The notes: generated by a model from the letters alone, not told the origin. A stretch of DNA of 64,000 nucleotides from Acinetobacter sp. WCHA55 (GCF_002165305.2 NZ_CP032285.1:1-64000), one strand, 5' to 3'. Numbered from the stretch's first letter, positions 9,357-18,405 are shown. A program made the numbers and translations.

Positions 9357-10395
9357 CTATTTCCGTTGAACTATGCTATACCTTGAATAGCCAGCTACTC
9401 GGTTCACTGAAATACTGACCGACACGTTAGATTTCAGTTTTAAATCAAAATAGCGATCAATCGTCACAATTAGATGTTTTACATAATCAAAAACTACATA
9501 TGTTAAATCCTTTAAATCATTGTTCTGGTGTGCAACTTCAATAAATTCTGAAAACAACGCTACACCTGTTTCGTTGGCCAGATTCGCTAACTGATTATCC
9601 AATCCGGCAATTGCCGTTAATTCTGATGCAATCACCACTTTATGCATTGCTGTTTCCGCTTCAATGCCTTTGTACTCAATCCCCTTGTATATATAGACAT
9701 CGTTTTCTCGTTTGCCTTGGTTCCAAGGGTTATCCGTACCATCCAGTCTAGGCATGCTGTACGGTCGTTTTAGTTTTGCTGGAGGTGTTTGTTTAGCGGT
9801 GACTTCATAAAGGTTAAATACGCAATCTGTGTAGCGTTTAAGGCTATGGTATGTCAAAGCTTGCTGTTTGGCGGTCAACTCCCGTGGTGATACATGATTC
9901 ACCAAGGTTTTGAACATTTCTAATGATTCTGGTGTGAACGATCCATCTTTTTTTGCATTGTCCATCAGGTCTTTTTTAGCCCATTTATGCTTTAGTTTTT
10001 CCGCTTCAGCATCAGATATTTTCTCTCCCCGATACACGTATCCACGCGCTGCGTTTGAATACTCAAAATCTGCTCGTTTTACTGCCTTGTAGACCATTGT
10101 TTTTGTCATTTGTTTTGCACCAGTTTTTCCCATAGTTGTGGCGACCGCTTGAGGGCTTAACACGTACCCATTCTTTTTCGCTTCGGTCGTAACACCAAAA
10201 CTCGTACCCTAAACAACAACGTTTATTCACGACATAGCGGTAGGTGTTGCAGATCGTAAGCATATTCTCAGTGGCGTTAACTTCCCAAGGTTTAAACGCA
10301 ATAAGCTCTGTTATTGCTTCCCTGTAAAGTCGTGTTGCTTTGGGATTATTGAATAAGATCCGTTCTTTTTTTGAGGTCTTAGTGATTGCATTCAT
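9357..10395 (-). pseudogene. Unrecognised gene with a frameshift in a T run
   Basis: Two overlapping frames make one continuous protein of about 345 residues only if a single base is skipped at the T run, which on the plus strand is AAAA at 10197-10200. Before it the product reads ...CCLGYEF; after it, GVTTEAKKNGYVLSPQAVATT. Without the skip the first frame continues for about 45 residues of basic, unlike sequence to a stop near 10063, and a stop closes the second frame just upstream of the junction. The start is taken as the ATG at 10395, which overlaps the previous stop as ATGA; a TTG at 10428 is possible. The run read UUU-U could also permit a +1 ribosomal shift. I do not recognise the family. 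It follows the LPD1 gene in the same operon. Confidence 0.65.
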
Positions 10396-12032
10396 TTCGT
10401 CCACGACCTCACTAATGCTTTTAGCCAATCATCCATCAAATCAACTAAAATTGCCCGTTCTCTGCCTGTTGGATATGCGCTTAACTTCATATTCCAACTA
10501 TTTGCCGACTCTTCTGTGCCGTGCACCAAAAACCCATTTTGTTGATCATTTTCAGCCAGCTTATCCGTCACCCAACATTCAAACAGTCTGGCAAAGATTT
10601 CTGTTGGCTGTGACCAATACATTGACCGTGATTGATCTAGGTGCATGGCGTTATTCATAAAGCCCGTACCGCCTTGTCTTTCTTCGTAATCAAGGTATTT
10701 GGTTGACTTAAAAGTAAGATAATTAACCAGCTTGATAAACTTATCTGCAGTCTGGCCATCTTTAAGATGTTTGTATGCTGACTCTTGATGATTCTGTACT
10801 GAGTAACGCCCTTTACTGGTGTAAAGAAAGTATTCGCTAAAAAAGTTATTATTGAGTCCGTTTCGTTTTGCCAAAACACAATCAAATCCGTGCGCGAACT
10901 CATGGGCTAGTGCTCCAACACCTTGCGTCTTGGTCAAATGAATAAGCATATTACCTGGTTCAAAGTGAGCTGCTGCGCTATCAACGCCTGTGCCACGCGA
11001 ACCGAATGCTATTCCTAGCTTACCGCCTAAAGATGCGAACGTAACGGGTAGACCTAGAAGTTCGACAAGATCCATTAGTGAGTCATACGTGCAATTCAGA
11101 AACCATGCACGTTCCTTTTGATTTACCCAATTGCCGAACTCGACTCCAGAAAATTTGAAATAGTCCATAAGCAACTGGCTATCGATGTTTTCACCCTTTC
11201 GATGGTCCTTACCCTCGCGCACTTCAACTCTGTCGTAGCGCGGTCTTTTGGGTGGTTTTGCGCGTCCTTTTTTGGGTTCTATGACTCGTTCATCTAAAAT
11301 TGGCTGAAAAAATGTTTTTACTTTTTCTAGTGCTGCATTGAATGTGTCGTATTCCGTCCAATCATCTAGTGTTTGAAACCGCTTTGCTGAAATGGATTTA
11401 ACGGCATACCACTTATGTTGACCAGTCTCAGTGTTTAATAATTTTTTGGCACCATAATTATCCGTATCAAGTACACGATCGTCTGGCCATCCTAAAGGGA
11501 TTAAGTTTTTTAAGCGTAAACGTGTGTCTGAACTAAATGATAGTGGGTGTTTAACTCTGCGATTGGTATGTCGTCCAGCTGAGTAGCGTTCTAAAATATC
11601 TTTTTCACTTCGTCCAGCACCAAACTTAACGGTCATGTACGCATTAAAGTCGTCTGTCAGTTGTTCTAAACGTTCGTAGTGTGAGCTTTCATATTTGTTT
11701 TTTAAGAAGTGTAGCGTAGCAATGTAGGCATCATCCCATTGCTTTTGACCTATGCTAAACCAACCGCCCCCTAAAGGCTTGTTGGTTAAGTTTGCATAGA
11801 CCAAAGAAAATAATAGTGCATGTTTTACAGGTTTATGGCCAGATTGGGCATCAGCTCTAAAATCAGGCTTTTGCCAATATTCCTTTTTAGTCACTAGGCT
11901 GTCAGACTTAATTCCATTCATGTTGCCTGAGAAGTCTGGTGATGGGTTGTCTTTACGTGCACCAGCAAACTTTTTACCTACATCCGTAATAGGACCATCT
12001 TTTTTTTCATTACTATTTATTTCTTCAGTCAT
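10392..12032 (-). CDS. LPD1-domain protein with HEFAH zinc-protease-like motif
   Basis: A 546-aa protein. The LPD1 (large polyvalent protein-associated domain 1) signature is clear in the middle: VEFGNWVNQKER, then GGKLGIAFGSRG, then AAAHFEPGNMLIHLTKTQG. It runs straight into HEFAHGFD (H377, E378, H381), a zincin-type metal site, with a candidate third ligand E478 in QPTEIFARLFE. The N-terminal 270 residues are basic and unrecognised. LPD1 is known from the giant polyvalent proteins of phages and conjugative elements; here it sits in a free-standing mid-sized protein. The same motif pair recurs in the 2428-aa protein at 51313-58599, so the two may be related enzymes acting on different targets. 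It heads a two-gene overlap (ATGA) with the frameshifted gene below. Confidence 0.85.
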   Translation of the reverse strand: MTEEINSNEKKDGPITDVGKKFAGARKDNPSPDFSGNMNGIKSDSLVTKKEYWQKPDFRADAQSGHKPVKHALLFSLVYANLTNKPLGGGWFSIGQKQWDDAYIATLHFLKNKYESSHYERLEQLTDDFNAYMTVKFGAGRSEKDILERYSAGRHTNRRVKHPLSFSSDTRLRLKNLIPLGWPDDRVLDTDNYGAKKLLNTETGQHKWYAVKSISAKRFQTLDDWTEYDTFNAALEKVKTFFQPILDERVIEPKKGRAKPPKRPRYDRVEVREGKDHRKGENIDSQLLMDYFKFSGVEFGNWVNQKERAWFLNCTYDSLMDLVELLGLPVTFASLGGKLGIAFGSRGTGVDSAAAHFEPGNMLIHLTKTQGVGALAHEFAHGFDCVLAKRNGLNNNFFSEYFLYTSKGRYSVQNHQESAYKHLKDGQTADKFIKLVNYLTFKSTKYLDYEERQGGTGFMNNAMHLDQSRSMYWSQPTEIFARLFECWVTDKLAENDQQNGFLVHGTEESANSWNMKLSAYPTGRERAILVDLMDDWLKALVRSWTK

Positions 12033-12050
12033 AGCTAAACCACATAATTG

Positions 12051-12434
12051 TTAGTTGCGTATATCGTCCAAGATTTCTGACAGATCAAACAGATTAATAT
12101 CTTTGAGTTTTGCTTCAGCATTGATGCACTCAAGTAAATTCATAAAACCAACAAAAATAATGTGTGGTATTGGTCTATTGTTGATATGCACGGGTGTTGA
12201 CCAAGTGCGTACACGCGTTTCGCATATTTCAAGCCCTTGTTCTTCAAAAAGCTTGATCAATGTCGGGATGTCTTTGTCTAGTTGAGTAAGGGCTAATAAC
12301 GACCGAAATACATCATTTAAGCTAATAGAGTGGTGACGATGGTTCGGATTGTGCTGTTTTCTATTGTCGCCCTGTTGTTGATTAAAGTAATGATGTTTTT
12401 CGCGATCTTGAGATGTTCTGTTTAAATATTTCAT
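12051..12434 (-). CDS. Small protein, weakly DUF1456-like
   Basis: A 127-aa protein with a polar His/Gln/Asn-rich first third (residues 1-35) followed by a compact domain. The segment SLNDVFRSLLALTQL, then KLFEEQGLEICETRVRTW, then FMNLLECI has the spacing of one half of the DUF1456 fold, but the match is by eye and weak. The ATG has GGAG about 10 bases upstream. It lies 18 bases before the LPD1 gene and 6 bases after the previous one, so it is part of the same leftward operon. Function unknown. Confidence 0.65.
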   Translation of the reverse strand: MKYLNRTSQDREKHHYFNQQQGDNRKQHNPNHRHHSISLNDVFRSLLALTQLDKDIPTLIKLFEEQGLEICETRVRTWSTPVHINNRPIPHIIFVGFMNLLECINAEAKLKDINLFDLSEILDDIRN

Positions 12435-12440
12435 TTGGTA

Positions 12441-13208
12441 TTAAGCTCCAAAGAGATAGCTGTAAATCAGGTACAAAATAAAAGTTATTGTTAATCCCGA
12501 CACCAATAGAGAATTGATCGGGTAATTTTCTAAGTTAAAAGGTTTTCTGTGATAGCTCACTCCCCAATCTGAAACAGATCCTCGCTCTACGGCACTATAA
12601 AAGTTAGTTTGTGAGGCGTTTAAACGGTTGTTGTCTACTGATATGAATTCCAGTTTGCACAGCAATTCGTCACTCAGGTAGTTAAAGAAAGTCGTTGGTG
12701 TACCATTTGATAGGATGTGTATATAACCGACCTGTTTTTGGGTATAACCCATTCGCTCATACGCTTTTTGAAATTCGTGCGTTAAAGTCGCACTAAACTT
12801 ATCCCCCTTATTTTTGGCAATCAGTTCAATTGGTGGCTCAGCTCCAGCCTGAATAAGCTTGGTGAATTTAGGACTACCACAACCCCAATTTTGAGAGATC
12901 CAAACACCGCGTTTTGTGTCGTGAATCAAACCATCAACAATGACCACGGCTGCATCACCGATGTCGCCGTTTTCTTTTTCTGTAAATTCGGTGTTATCAA
13001 CGTCTTTTCTGAATTCTTCAGGCATTGGCCTTAAAACTTCTAAAAGATTGGTACTGTCACTTTGTACATGACCAGTAGCCAAAATCATCGACTCAATTTT
13101 TTTTAGGGCATGTTCAGGTACTATCAATACTGAATGTACACGCTGGTCATACGCATCAGATTGAATGTCTTGAGCTTCGGTATTCTTTTCAATAGTGCTT
13201 AATTCCAT
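12441..13208 (-). CDS. Unrecognised tail-anchored protein
   Basis: About 255 residues from the ATG at 13208, one base after the stop of the lipoprotein gene; starting further upstream would overlap that gene. The body is soluble and mixed alpha/beta, and the last 27 residues (LLVSGLTITFILYLIYSYLF) form one membrane helix, so the protein is probably tail-anchored with its bulk in the cytoplasm. I do not recognise the family. The tight spacing to the lipoprotein upstream suggests that the two work together at the envelope. Confidence 0.75.
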   Translation of the reverse strand: MELSTIEKNTEAQDIQSDAYDQRVHSVLIVPEHALKKIESMILATGHVQSDSTNLLEVLRPMPEEFRKDVDNTEFTEKENGDIGDAAVVIVDGLIHDTKRGVWISQNWGCGSPKFTKLIQAGAEPPIELIAKNKGDKFSATLTHEFQKAYERMGYTQKQVGYIHILSNGTPTTFFNYLSDELLCKLEFISVDNNRLNASQTNFYSAVERGSVSDWGVSYHRKPFNLENYPINSLLVSGLTITFILYLIYSYLFGA

Positions 13209-13209
13209 A

Positions 13210-14532
13210 TTATTTCTCTGCCTGGGCTTTCTGGTATTCAACTGCAGTCTTCATTGAATATTCGGTATCATCTTCGTGCTCTGTACCAACCATGCTTTGC
13301 TGACCTTGGTATATACCTTTAACAGCATTGACGAATGCGTTATGCGCCGTAGCGTTGTAATACGTTAAGTTTCCAGCACTGGTCGAATCATTGAATGTCA
13401 AAGTATTAGGAACATGCCAAACTGCTGAATAAGCCTTGCCATCGATAACAACAATAGGTTCAAACTCGACCGCTTCACGGTGCTTGGTTTCATTCCATGG
13501 TGTATAGAAAACAGTATTGTTTTTGAGGTTGTAGACCTTGAATACGATCTGGCCAAGATTCCGTATTTTGGCCTCTTTGTTGTATGCCTCTAAAACCTTG
13601 TCTTTTTGGAAGTCTGTAATTTCAAGCTCAGGGTTCTTCGTAATCACCAGTGTTTCATCAGTCGTTTTAATCTCAGATGGAACGTAGATTTTTGAACCTT
13701 TAGGGAAACGTCCTGATTTCTCCAATGCGGATCTAAACTTGTTATTTGCATCCAAGAAGTTGCCAAACTCACTACTGAAGTAGCTGTAAAAATTTGATGC
13801 ACTGGTGAACATGCCAAACTGATTCACCCGAACAATTTGCTCAGATACAGTGGATGCTAAACTTGCATATGGTTTGCCCGACACATCAATTTCGCGCCAT
13901 TTGTAGTTACGTACACCTACTTCTTTGTCGCATGCATCATTAAACATAGATGTAGAAACAATATCGCCGTCCAAGCGCTTCACATAAGCAACCGGGTAAC
14001 TGCGGATAGGTGCCATACGAACAGCTTTGTTTGAATTGGTGTAAAAGCCAGATGACGAAATGATATTTTGTTCAGATGATTTAATTTGATAACTTCGTAA
14101 TGTATTTAACTGTCGATCAAAGCTATCAATTTCAGATTCATATAAAACATCACCCTCAACAGATGTCGCGATTGAATAAGGGGCATACATCACATCGCCC
14201 TGAACTTTATCCATGATCTGCTCAGCTTCAATACGATATAACGGCTGTGAGAACATGCCATTTGATGCCAAAGCTGGTAGATCTCCCCCTACACCAAAAT
14301 TACACGCTACTTTGTGGCTGGTGGTAGAAAGGCTTGATTGAGGTAATTTGTAGTTAGATGGATTGTAAGTGGTAACACGTTCATCATATTTGCGAACTTG
14401 TTCCTCAACTTTCTTTTCAATGGGATCTATTTGTTCTTCTTGAGATGCAGTATCAGTATTTGAAGGCTTTAACTTATCACAACCAAATAGCAAAACTGAC
14501 AATATCGCTATGGTAAGGGTTTTCTTATTCAC
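13210..14532 (-). CDS. Putative lipoprotein, unknown family
   Basis: A 440-aa protein with a clear lipoprotein signal: a basic N-terminus, a hydrophobic stretch and the lipobox LLFGC with the acylated cysteine at residue 18, followed by an Asp/Lys/Ser-rich linker (residues 19-50). The remainder is a folded domain with aromatic strand-like segments. It should sit in the outer or inner membrane facing the periplasm; an Asp just after the Cys (CDK) is the classical inner-membrane retention signal, at least in E. coli. It is the first gene of a leftward group that ends with the frameshifted gene at 9357. No family recognised. Confidence 0.8.
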   Translation of the reverse strand: MNKKTLTIAILSVLLFGCDKLKPSNTDTASQEEQIDPIEKKVEEQVRKYDERVTTYNPSNYKLPQSSLSTTSHKVACNFGVGGDLPALASNGMFSQPLYRIEAEQIMDKVQGDVMYAPYSIATSVEGDVLYESEIDSFDRQLNTLRSYQIKSSEQNIISSSGFYTNSNKAVRMAPIRSYPVAYVKRLDGDIVSTSMFNDACDKEVGVRNYKWREIDVSGKPYASLASTVSEQIVRVNQFGMFTSASNFYSYFSSEFGNFLDANNKFRSALEKSGRFPKGSKIYVPSEIKTTDETLVITKNPELEITDFQKDKVLEAYNKEAKIRNLGQIVFKVYNLKNNTVFYTPWNETKHREAVEFEPIVVIDGKAYSAVWHVPNTLTFNDSTSAGNLTYYNATAHNAFVNAVKGIYQGQQSMVGTEHEDDTEYSMKTAVEYQKAQAEK

Positions 14533-14622
14533 TAATTAATGACCTAACTTAAAACTACTAATACCCCACATTATAATTAAAAATAAGTATTAATGAAGTG
14601 GTATTTAATAGTTTAAGGACTT

Positions 14623-15141
14623 TTAAGCGAAAAACCCAATATCATTAATTAGTTTTAACGAACATTCTTTTAATGCAACTTCATAACCGCCGTTATTATT
14701 AAATGTAAAAGCAAATGGTAGCATTTTATCAATCGCAAATATCTTCTCTAATAAGTCGTTGTTTTCTGCAGATGGCTTATCCTTTAAGGCATATTGCATG
14801 GAAAACTTAGCATTTATACCCGTGCTTTTATATAAAGCATTTATTTGTTCTTTAAGGCTTTTTTCCACTTCTTGCACAGTATTGAAAATAAAATTCTGAT
14901 TAACAGTGAATTTATCAGTTTTCAAAGATCCAAAGGTCCACGCCAGACTCTCCGAAACCACATACCCTAGAACAGTCTGCAATTCTTCATCTTCAAATTT
15001 GTGATAATGAACGTATGATTTAGTTTTACCGTTAAAATATAAAATAGAAATGGAGAACAACACCTCTTTGTGAGCATATTTAAAAGGTACTTTAACAAGA
15101 CTATAAAAGTTTAAGAGCTCAACGTTGGAGGCTTTAGACAT
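14623..15141 (-). CDS. Unrecognised 172-aa protein
   Basis: A soluble protein without signal or membrane segment. Visible features are an Asn-rich turn FNNNGGYEV near the C-terminus and a mid-protein amphipathic helix (NTVQEVEKSLKEQINALYK). The ATG lies 75 bases from the start of the divergent small membrane gene at 15216, so the two likely share a control region. Its size and several phrases (EVALKECSLKL, a late hydrophobic end) give it a loose resemblance to the 165-aa protein at 29392, but not enough to call them paralogues. Function unknown. Confidence 0.7.
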   Translation of the reverse strand: MSKASNVELLNFYSLVKVPFKYAHKEVLFSISILYFNGKTKSYVHYHKFEDEELQTVLGYVVSESLAWTFGSLKTDKFTVNQNFIFNTVQEVEKSLKEQINALYKSTGINAKFSMQYALKDKPSAENNDLLEKIFAIDKMLPFAFTFNNNGGYEVALKECSLKLINDIGFFA

Positions 15142-15215
15142 ATTTTTTAAAAAAATTTTAAAGACATTAAAGTGATTATACTAAAAATATCAAAGAAATG
15201 TTAAAGGGTTTTAAA

Positions 15216-15569
15216 ATGGATACAGTTGTTCTAAAAAATAGTTTAATTGCTAGTTTAGTTTTTGTATGTGTGTTCCTGGTGTTCCAAAACATCGACCATA
15301 GAGTTTCTGAACGTATACAGCTTGAGTCAACCAGTGCAGCATTCGAGTCGCTTGATAAAGACTTTTCTGCGATCAAAAGAAATGTGGATACTGAATTCAA
15401 TAAGCTCCCGAAGTACGTGAAGCCAAGCAAAGAGCAATCGATCAATGATGCATTGGAATTCATTAAATTCTCGAAACAGACCTTTACTGACACAATGGCC
15501 CAAAATGAAGAACTTTTAGCAGAAGTTAAGGGTTTTGAGAAAAATGCAAATGATGTTTTAGAAAAATAA
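15216..15569 (+). CDS. Small membrane-anchored coiled-coil protein
   Basis: 117 residues from the ATG at 15216, chosen because AAAGGG lies 7 bases upstream; an earlier in-frame start at 15198 has no such site. One membrane helix (residues about 8-24, SLIASLVFVCVFLVF) is followed by a charged, mainly helical region rich in Glu, Lys and Asp. The likely topology is a short cytoplasmic tail with the coiled coil outside. It is transcribed against its neighbours and has its own terminator, so it is a single-gene unit. No family recognised. Confidence 0.75.
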   Translation: MDTVVLKNSLIASLVFVCVFLVFQNIDHRVSERIQLESTSAAFESLDKDFSAIKRNVDTEFNKLPKYVKPSKEQSINDALEFIKFSKQTFTDTMAQNEELLAEVKGFEKNANDVLEK

Positions 15570-15587
15570 TAGTTATTTTAAAAAGAA

Positions 15588-15618
15588 AAATGGGAAGCTA
15601 TAAGCCTCCCATTCTTTT
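15588..15618 (+). terminator. Rho-independent terminator
   Basis: A stem AATGGGA-GC/GC-TCCCATT with one mismatch and a 5-base loop, followed by TCTTTT. It lies 19 bases past the stop of the small coiled-coil gene. Confidence 0.75.
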
Positions 15619-15668
15619 AATGTCGTAAGAAACATTTAAATTTTGTTCTTAAAAGTATTATAGTAAAA

Positions 15669-16415
15669 CTAATAATTTATGCAAATACTTTTAACAGAAA
15701 TATCTAAAAGGTCTTTAACACTCAACGAATCCGAATAACTTAGACAGTGTGAATAAATTGTTAAAGTAGTCGAGTGTATATGTAAAACATTGGTATACCC
15801 ATTAGAGATATGCGAATTATTATATATGTAAAACCTAACATACTTTTTAGTCGTATCTTGCGTAAAACTTACCAGATAATCTTTTGTGTTTTCATTTATG
15901 TTATCTTCGTATTGCTCTGTTATGCTCAGGATCTCTTTGCTGTTCAGCCAATAACTGCCTGTTTTATCTTGTTTAATCTGTTCCAAAATCAAATTATTTA
16001 ATGACTGGTACTCTTTCGTTATTGCTTTGGCATATCGTTTTGATGACTGATGTTCTTTCCAGTCAATTTTTGCTTTCTTAAACAGTTTGAAAGCTGTAAC
16101 CGCGCACAATATAGCTGAGATGGTACATAATATTATTCTACTACTATCACCTATAATGCCAATCATTCCTAAATGCACATCTTTTGAGAATAAACCGTTC
16201 AAAGATAGGTATACGCCAAAGATACAAAAACTTAACGCAAAAACCACAACTAAAATTAAAGTTGCTCTAATTAAAAGCTCATTAAAAGTAATTTTTCTTA
16301 AACTTTTGGTATAAAGCTTAATCTTATCTTTTTCAGATTTTAACATTTTAGCCAAGAACTTATGTTCTCTTTTTCCTCTGCTAAAAGGTGGTGTTACAGC
16401 ATCTTTAAAAGTCAT
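15669..16415 (-). CDS. Two-helix membrane protein, unknown family
   Basis: 248 residues. The basic N-terminal 45 residues are followed by two membrane helices (about 47-70, ATLILVVVFALSFCIFGVYL, and about 88-112, IILCTISAILCAVTAFKLF). A soluble C-terminal domain of about 135 residues ends in strand-like repeats. Both ends are predicted cytoplasmic. It diverges from the small lipoprotein at 16476 with only 60 bases between them, which must hold both promoters. I do not recognise it. Confidence 0.75.
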   Translation of the reverse strand: MTFKDAVTPPFSRGKREHKFLAKMLKSEKDKIKLYTKSLRKITFNELLIRATLILVVVFALSFCIFGVYLSLNGLFSKDVHLGMIGIIGDSSRIILCTISAILCAVTAFKLFKKAKIDWKEHQSSKRYAKAITKEYQSLNNLILEQIKQDKTGSYWLNSKEILSITEQYEDNINENTKDYLVSFTQDTTKKYVRFYIYNNSHISNGYTNVLHIHSTTLTIYSHCLSYSDSLSVKDLLDISVKSICINY

Positions 16416-16475
16416 GTATAATCAAAAGTATTTTAACGTTCCATTAAATATACACTACACCTGGGCCTATTTAAA

Positions 16476-16838
16476 ATGAAACATTATAGAATTATCGCTA
16501 TTTTAATACCTTTAATATTTTCAGGTTGTGCAGCAAGCCACTCAGACAAAGAGCTTGTTGACTCTTATTACAATGACCAACAAAAAACAATAGAAAGCGA
16601 TGTAGATCAACTCGTTAATTCCTACTCCGCTAAAGTCGTTACTCAGTACTACCCTGAACCATACTTCAATCCAACCAAGCCAATACCGCATTATTACGCT
16701 TTAAAGCTTGATGAAATGGGTATCCCTTACCCAAAAGAGCTTGTATACGACAATGCCGACTATAATTTTTATAAAGAGCAGGCTAAGTTTAATGCAAACA
16801 ATAATGACGTAATTGATACAGATCACCACGATCACTAA
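16476..16838 (+). CDS. Small putative lipoprotein
   Basis: 120 residues with the lipobox IFSGC (Cys at residue 18) after a short basic, hydrophobic signal. The mature part is polar, rich in Tyr, Asp and Asn, with a Pro-rich segment (YYPEPYFNPTKPIPHYYA) and a His/Asp end (DTDHHDH) that could bind metal. After lipidation it would face the periplasm. It is a single rightward gene among leftward ones. Family unknown. Confidence 0.75.
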   Translation: MKHYRIIAILIPLIFSGCAASHSDKELVDSYYNDQQKTIESDVDQLVNSYSAKVVTQYYPEPYFNPTKPIPHYYALKLDEMGIPYPKELVYDNADYNFYKEQAKFNANNNDVIDTDHHDH

Positions 16839-16901
16839 AACTTTTTTATCGTAGGTGTTTTGTTGAGGGGCGTTTCTTGCCGAAACCTTTCTTAACCCCT
16901 T

Positions 16902-17022
16902 AGTGTATGAGGGTAAAAGATTCATACTATATTTTAGAAAATACACTTGATGGAGATAAAGACCAAAAAATCAAAGTGTTGAGAGTAAGCCAGTATGATA
17001 CTTTTTATTACCCTCATACATT
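16902..17022. repeat. MITE-like fold-back element
   Basis: Perfect 13-bp terminal inverted repeats, TGTATGAGGGTAA (16904-16916) and its complement (17008-17020), enclose 91 bp that continue to pair imperfectly: TTCATACT with AGTATGAT, and ACACTTGAT with ATCAAAGTGT. With one mismatch the arms extend outward to TA at both edges. The right arm supplies the stop codon of the membrane gene at 17014. This could be a miniature transposable element or a strong RNA hairpin at a gene end. Confidence 0.6.
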
Positions 17023-17313
17023 ATCTTCTGAACTATCTTCACTCCTTTTTTGATTGGCTTCTTTGATAACATTTTCAATAAAACAGATAACTAAATTTAA
17101 AGCGATTAAAAATAATACGATATAGCCAATAGTTTTTAGAGTTAGTACAAAGTTATTGAATACATAAGTTGATGCTTTTCCTATTCCTATATAAACCACA
17201 TAACATGCAAATATAACCAATGCTATTGCACTAATTGAAATTATTGCAAGTCCAGTATTTTTTAAAAATGAGCGCAATAAGTATTTATCGAATTTAGAAT
17301 TATTCATAGCCAT
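17014..17313 (-). CDS. Small two-helix membrane protein
   Basis: 99 residues with two membrane helices (about 20-44, AIISISAIALVIFACYVVYIG, and about 60-82, IGYIVLFLIALNLVICFIENV) and a charged cytoplasmic tail. AAGGA lies 7 bases before the ATG. Its start overlaps the end of a 39-codon frame upstream by 10 bases. Its stop codon lies inside the right arm of the fold-back element, so the C-terminal residues NV may have been provided by that insertion. Family unknown. Confidence 0.7.
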   Translation of the reverse strand: MAMNNSKFDKYLLRSFLKNTGLAIISISAIALVIFACYVVYIGIGKASTYVFNNFVLTLKTIGYIVLFLIALNLVICFIENVIKEANQKRSEDSSEDNV

Positions 17314-17423
17314 ATACTATCCTTCATAAAAATTTCATTTTCTAACATTGAACGAAGCGCAACTATTGCTGCACCACCGCCAACAATAATTATGATAAAG
17401 CCGAATAAAAAATTGAGATTCAT
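17304..17423 (-). CDS. Possible 39-aa membrane peptide
   Basis: A short frame whose product is one membrane helix (FLFGFIIIIVGGGAAIVAL) followed by a charged tail. It overlaps the next gene's start by 10 bases, as in translationally coupled small membrane genes. No good ribosome binding site is visible before the ATG, so it remains a candidate. The composition (Gly-rich helix) fits a genuine membrane peptide better than chance. Confidence 0.4.
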   Translation of the reverse strand: MNLNFLFGFIIIIVGGGAAIVALRSMLENEIFMKDSIWL

Positions 17424-17568
17424 GTTTGCAGCTATGTTTAATTATTTAGATTTAAGCAACTTAATTAGTAGCATTACAATAGTTATTGTACGAGAGTACT
17501 TTACTCTAGAGGTGGTCCCACTTGTTTGAACAACTAAAAGCGTATTTATAAGTGATATTCCGCTCTAG

Positions 17569-18405
17569 TTAAGCCACCTTGTTTTGTTGGGGTAGCTGAT
17601 CATAGTAAAACTCATTTGGTGTCATTTTGTCTAGACTCGAATGAGGTCGTTTCAAATTATAAAACTCAAAATATGCACTTAATTGCTTTTTCGCATCTGT
17701 GACACTGCTATAAGCTTTGAGATACACCTCTTCATATTTAACGCTCCGCCATAATCGTTCAACCATCACATTATCTACCCATCGACCTTTACCATCCATA
17801 CTGATTTGAATGCCATTTGATTTCAATACATCAATAAATGCATCACTGGTAAACTGGCTGCCTTGGTCTGTATTAAATATTTCAGGTCGACCATATTTTT
17901 CAATCGCTTCATTTAAAGCCGAAATACAAAAATCCACCTCCATACTAATCGATACCCTATGCGCAAGTACCTTGCGGCTATGCCAATCAATCACAGCACA
18001 TAAATAAACAAAGCCTTTTGCCATAGGGATATACGTTATATCCGTAGACCACACTTGATTACTGCGCTGAATAGCCAACCCTTTGAGCAGATATGGATAT
18101 TTACGGTGAGCTTGATTAGCCTGGCTTAAATTTGGTTTGCAATATAACGCCTGAATACCCATTTTCTTCATTAAAGTACGTGTATGACGTCGTCCTATAT
18201 GATGTCCTTGACGATTCAACAAATCACGCATCATACGACTGCCTGCAAAAGGATATTGCATATGTAATTCATCAATACATCGCATCAGCTTCAGATCTGA
18301 TGCACTCACAGGTTTTGGGCGATAGTAATAACAACCACGGGAGACTTTCAGCAGCTTAGCTTGCTTAGATACTGAAATCTGAAGTGAGTCGTCGATTAAC
18401 TTTTG
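17569..18405 (-). CDS. IS3-family transposase OrfB
   Basis: The catalytic half of the IS3 transposase. A helix-turn-helix-like HTH_21 segment (YPFAGSRMMRDLL, GRRHTRTLMKKMGI) comes before the rve integrase core with WSTDITY and NTDQGSQF as the Asp motifs and VMVERLWRSVKYEE as the Glu motif. The frame stays open upstream of the first GTG (18309) to about 18405, reading KLIDDSLQISVSKQAKLLKV, and overlaps the end of orfA. It is therefore probably made as an OrfAB fusion by -1 frameshifting on the CACAAAAG run at about 18400-18407. No internal stop is seen, so it may be active. Confidence 0.9.
   Translation of the reverse strand, partial: QKLIDDSLQISVSKQAKLLKVSRGCYYYRPKPVSASDLKLMRCIDELHMQYPFAGSRMMRDLLNRQGHHIGRRHTRTLMKKMGIQALYCKPNLSQANQAHRKYPYLLKGLAIQRSNQVWSTDITYIPMAKGFVYLCAVIDWHSRKVLAHRVSISMEVDFCISALNEAIEKYGRPEIFNTDQGSQFTSDAFIDVLKSNGIQISMDGKGRWVDNVMVERLWRSVKYEEVYLKAYSSVTDAKKQLSAYFEFYNLKRPHSSLDKMTPNEFYYDQLPQQNKVA

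Noticed and set aside
17461-17526. Lost 3' end of the 19490 gene across the IS3 element
   Set aside because: A short in-frame tail ending in TAG can be drawn (KWDHL), but without a target duplication the junction cannot be fixed.
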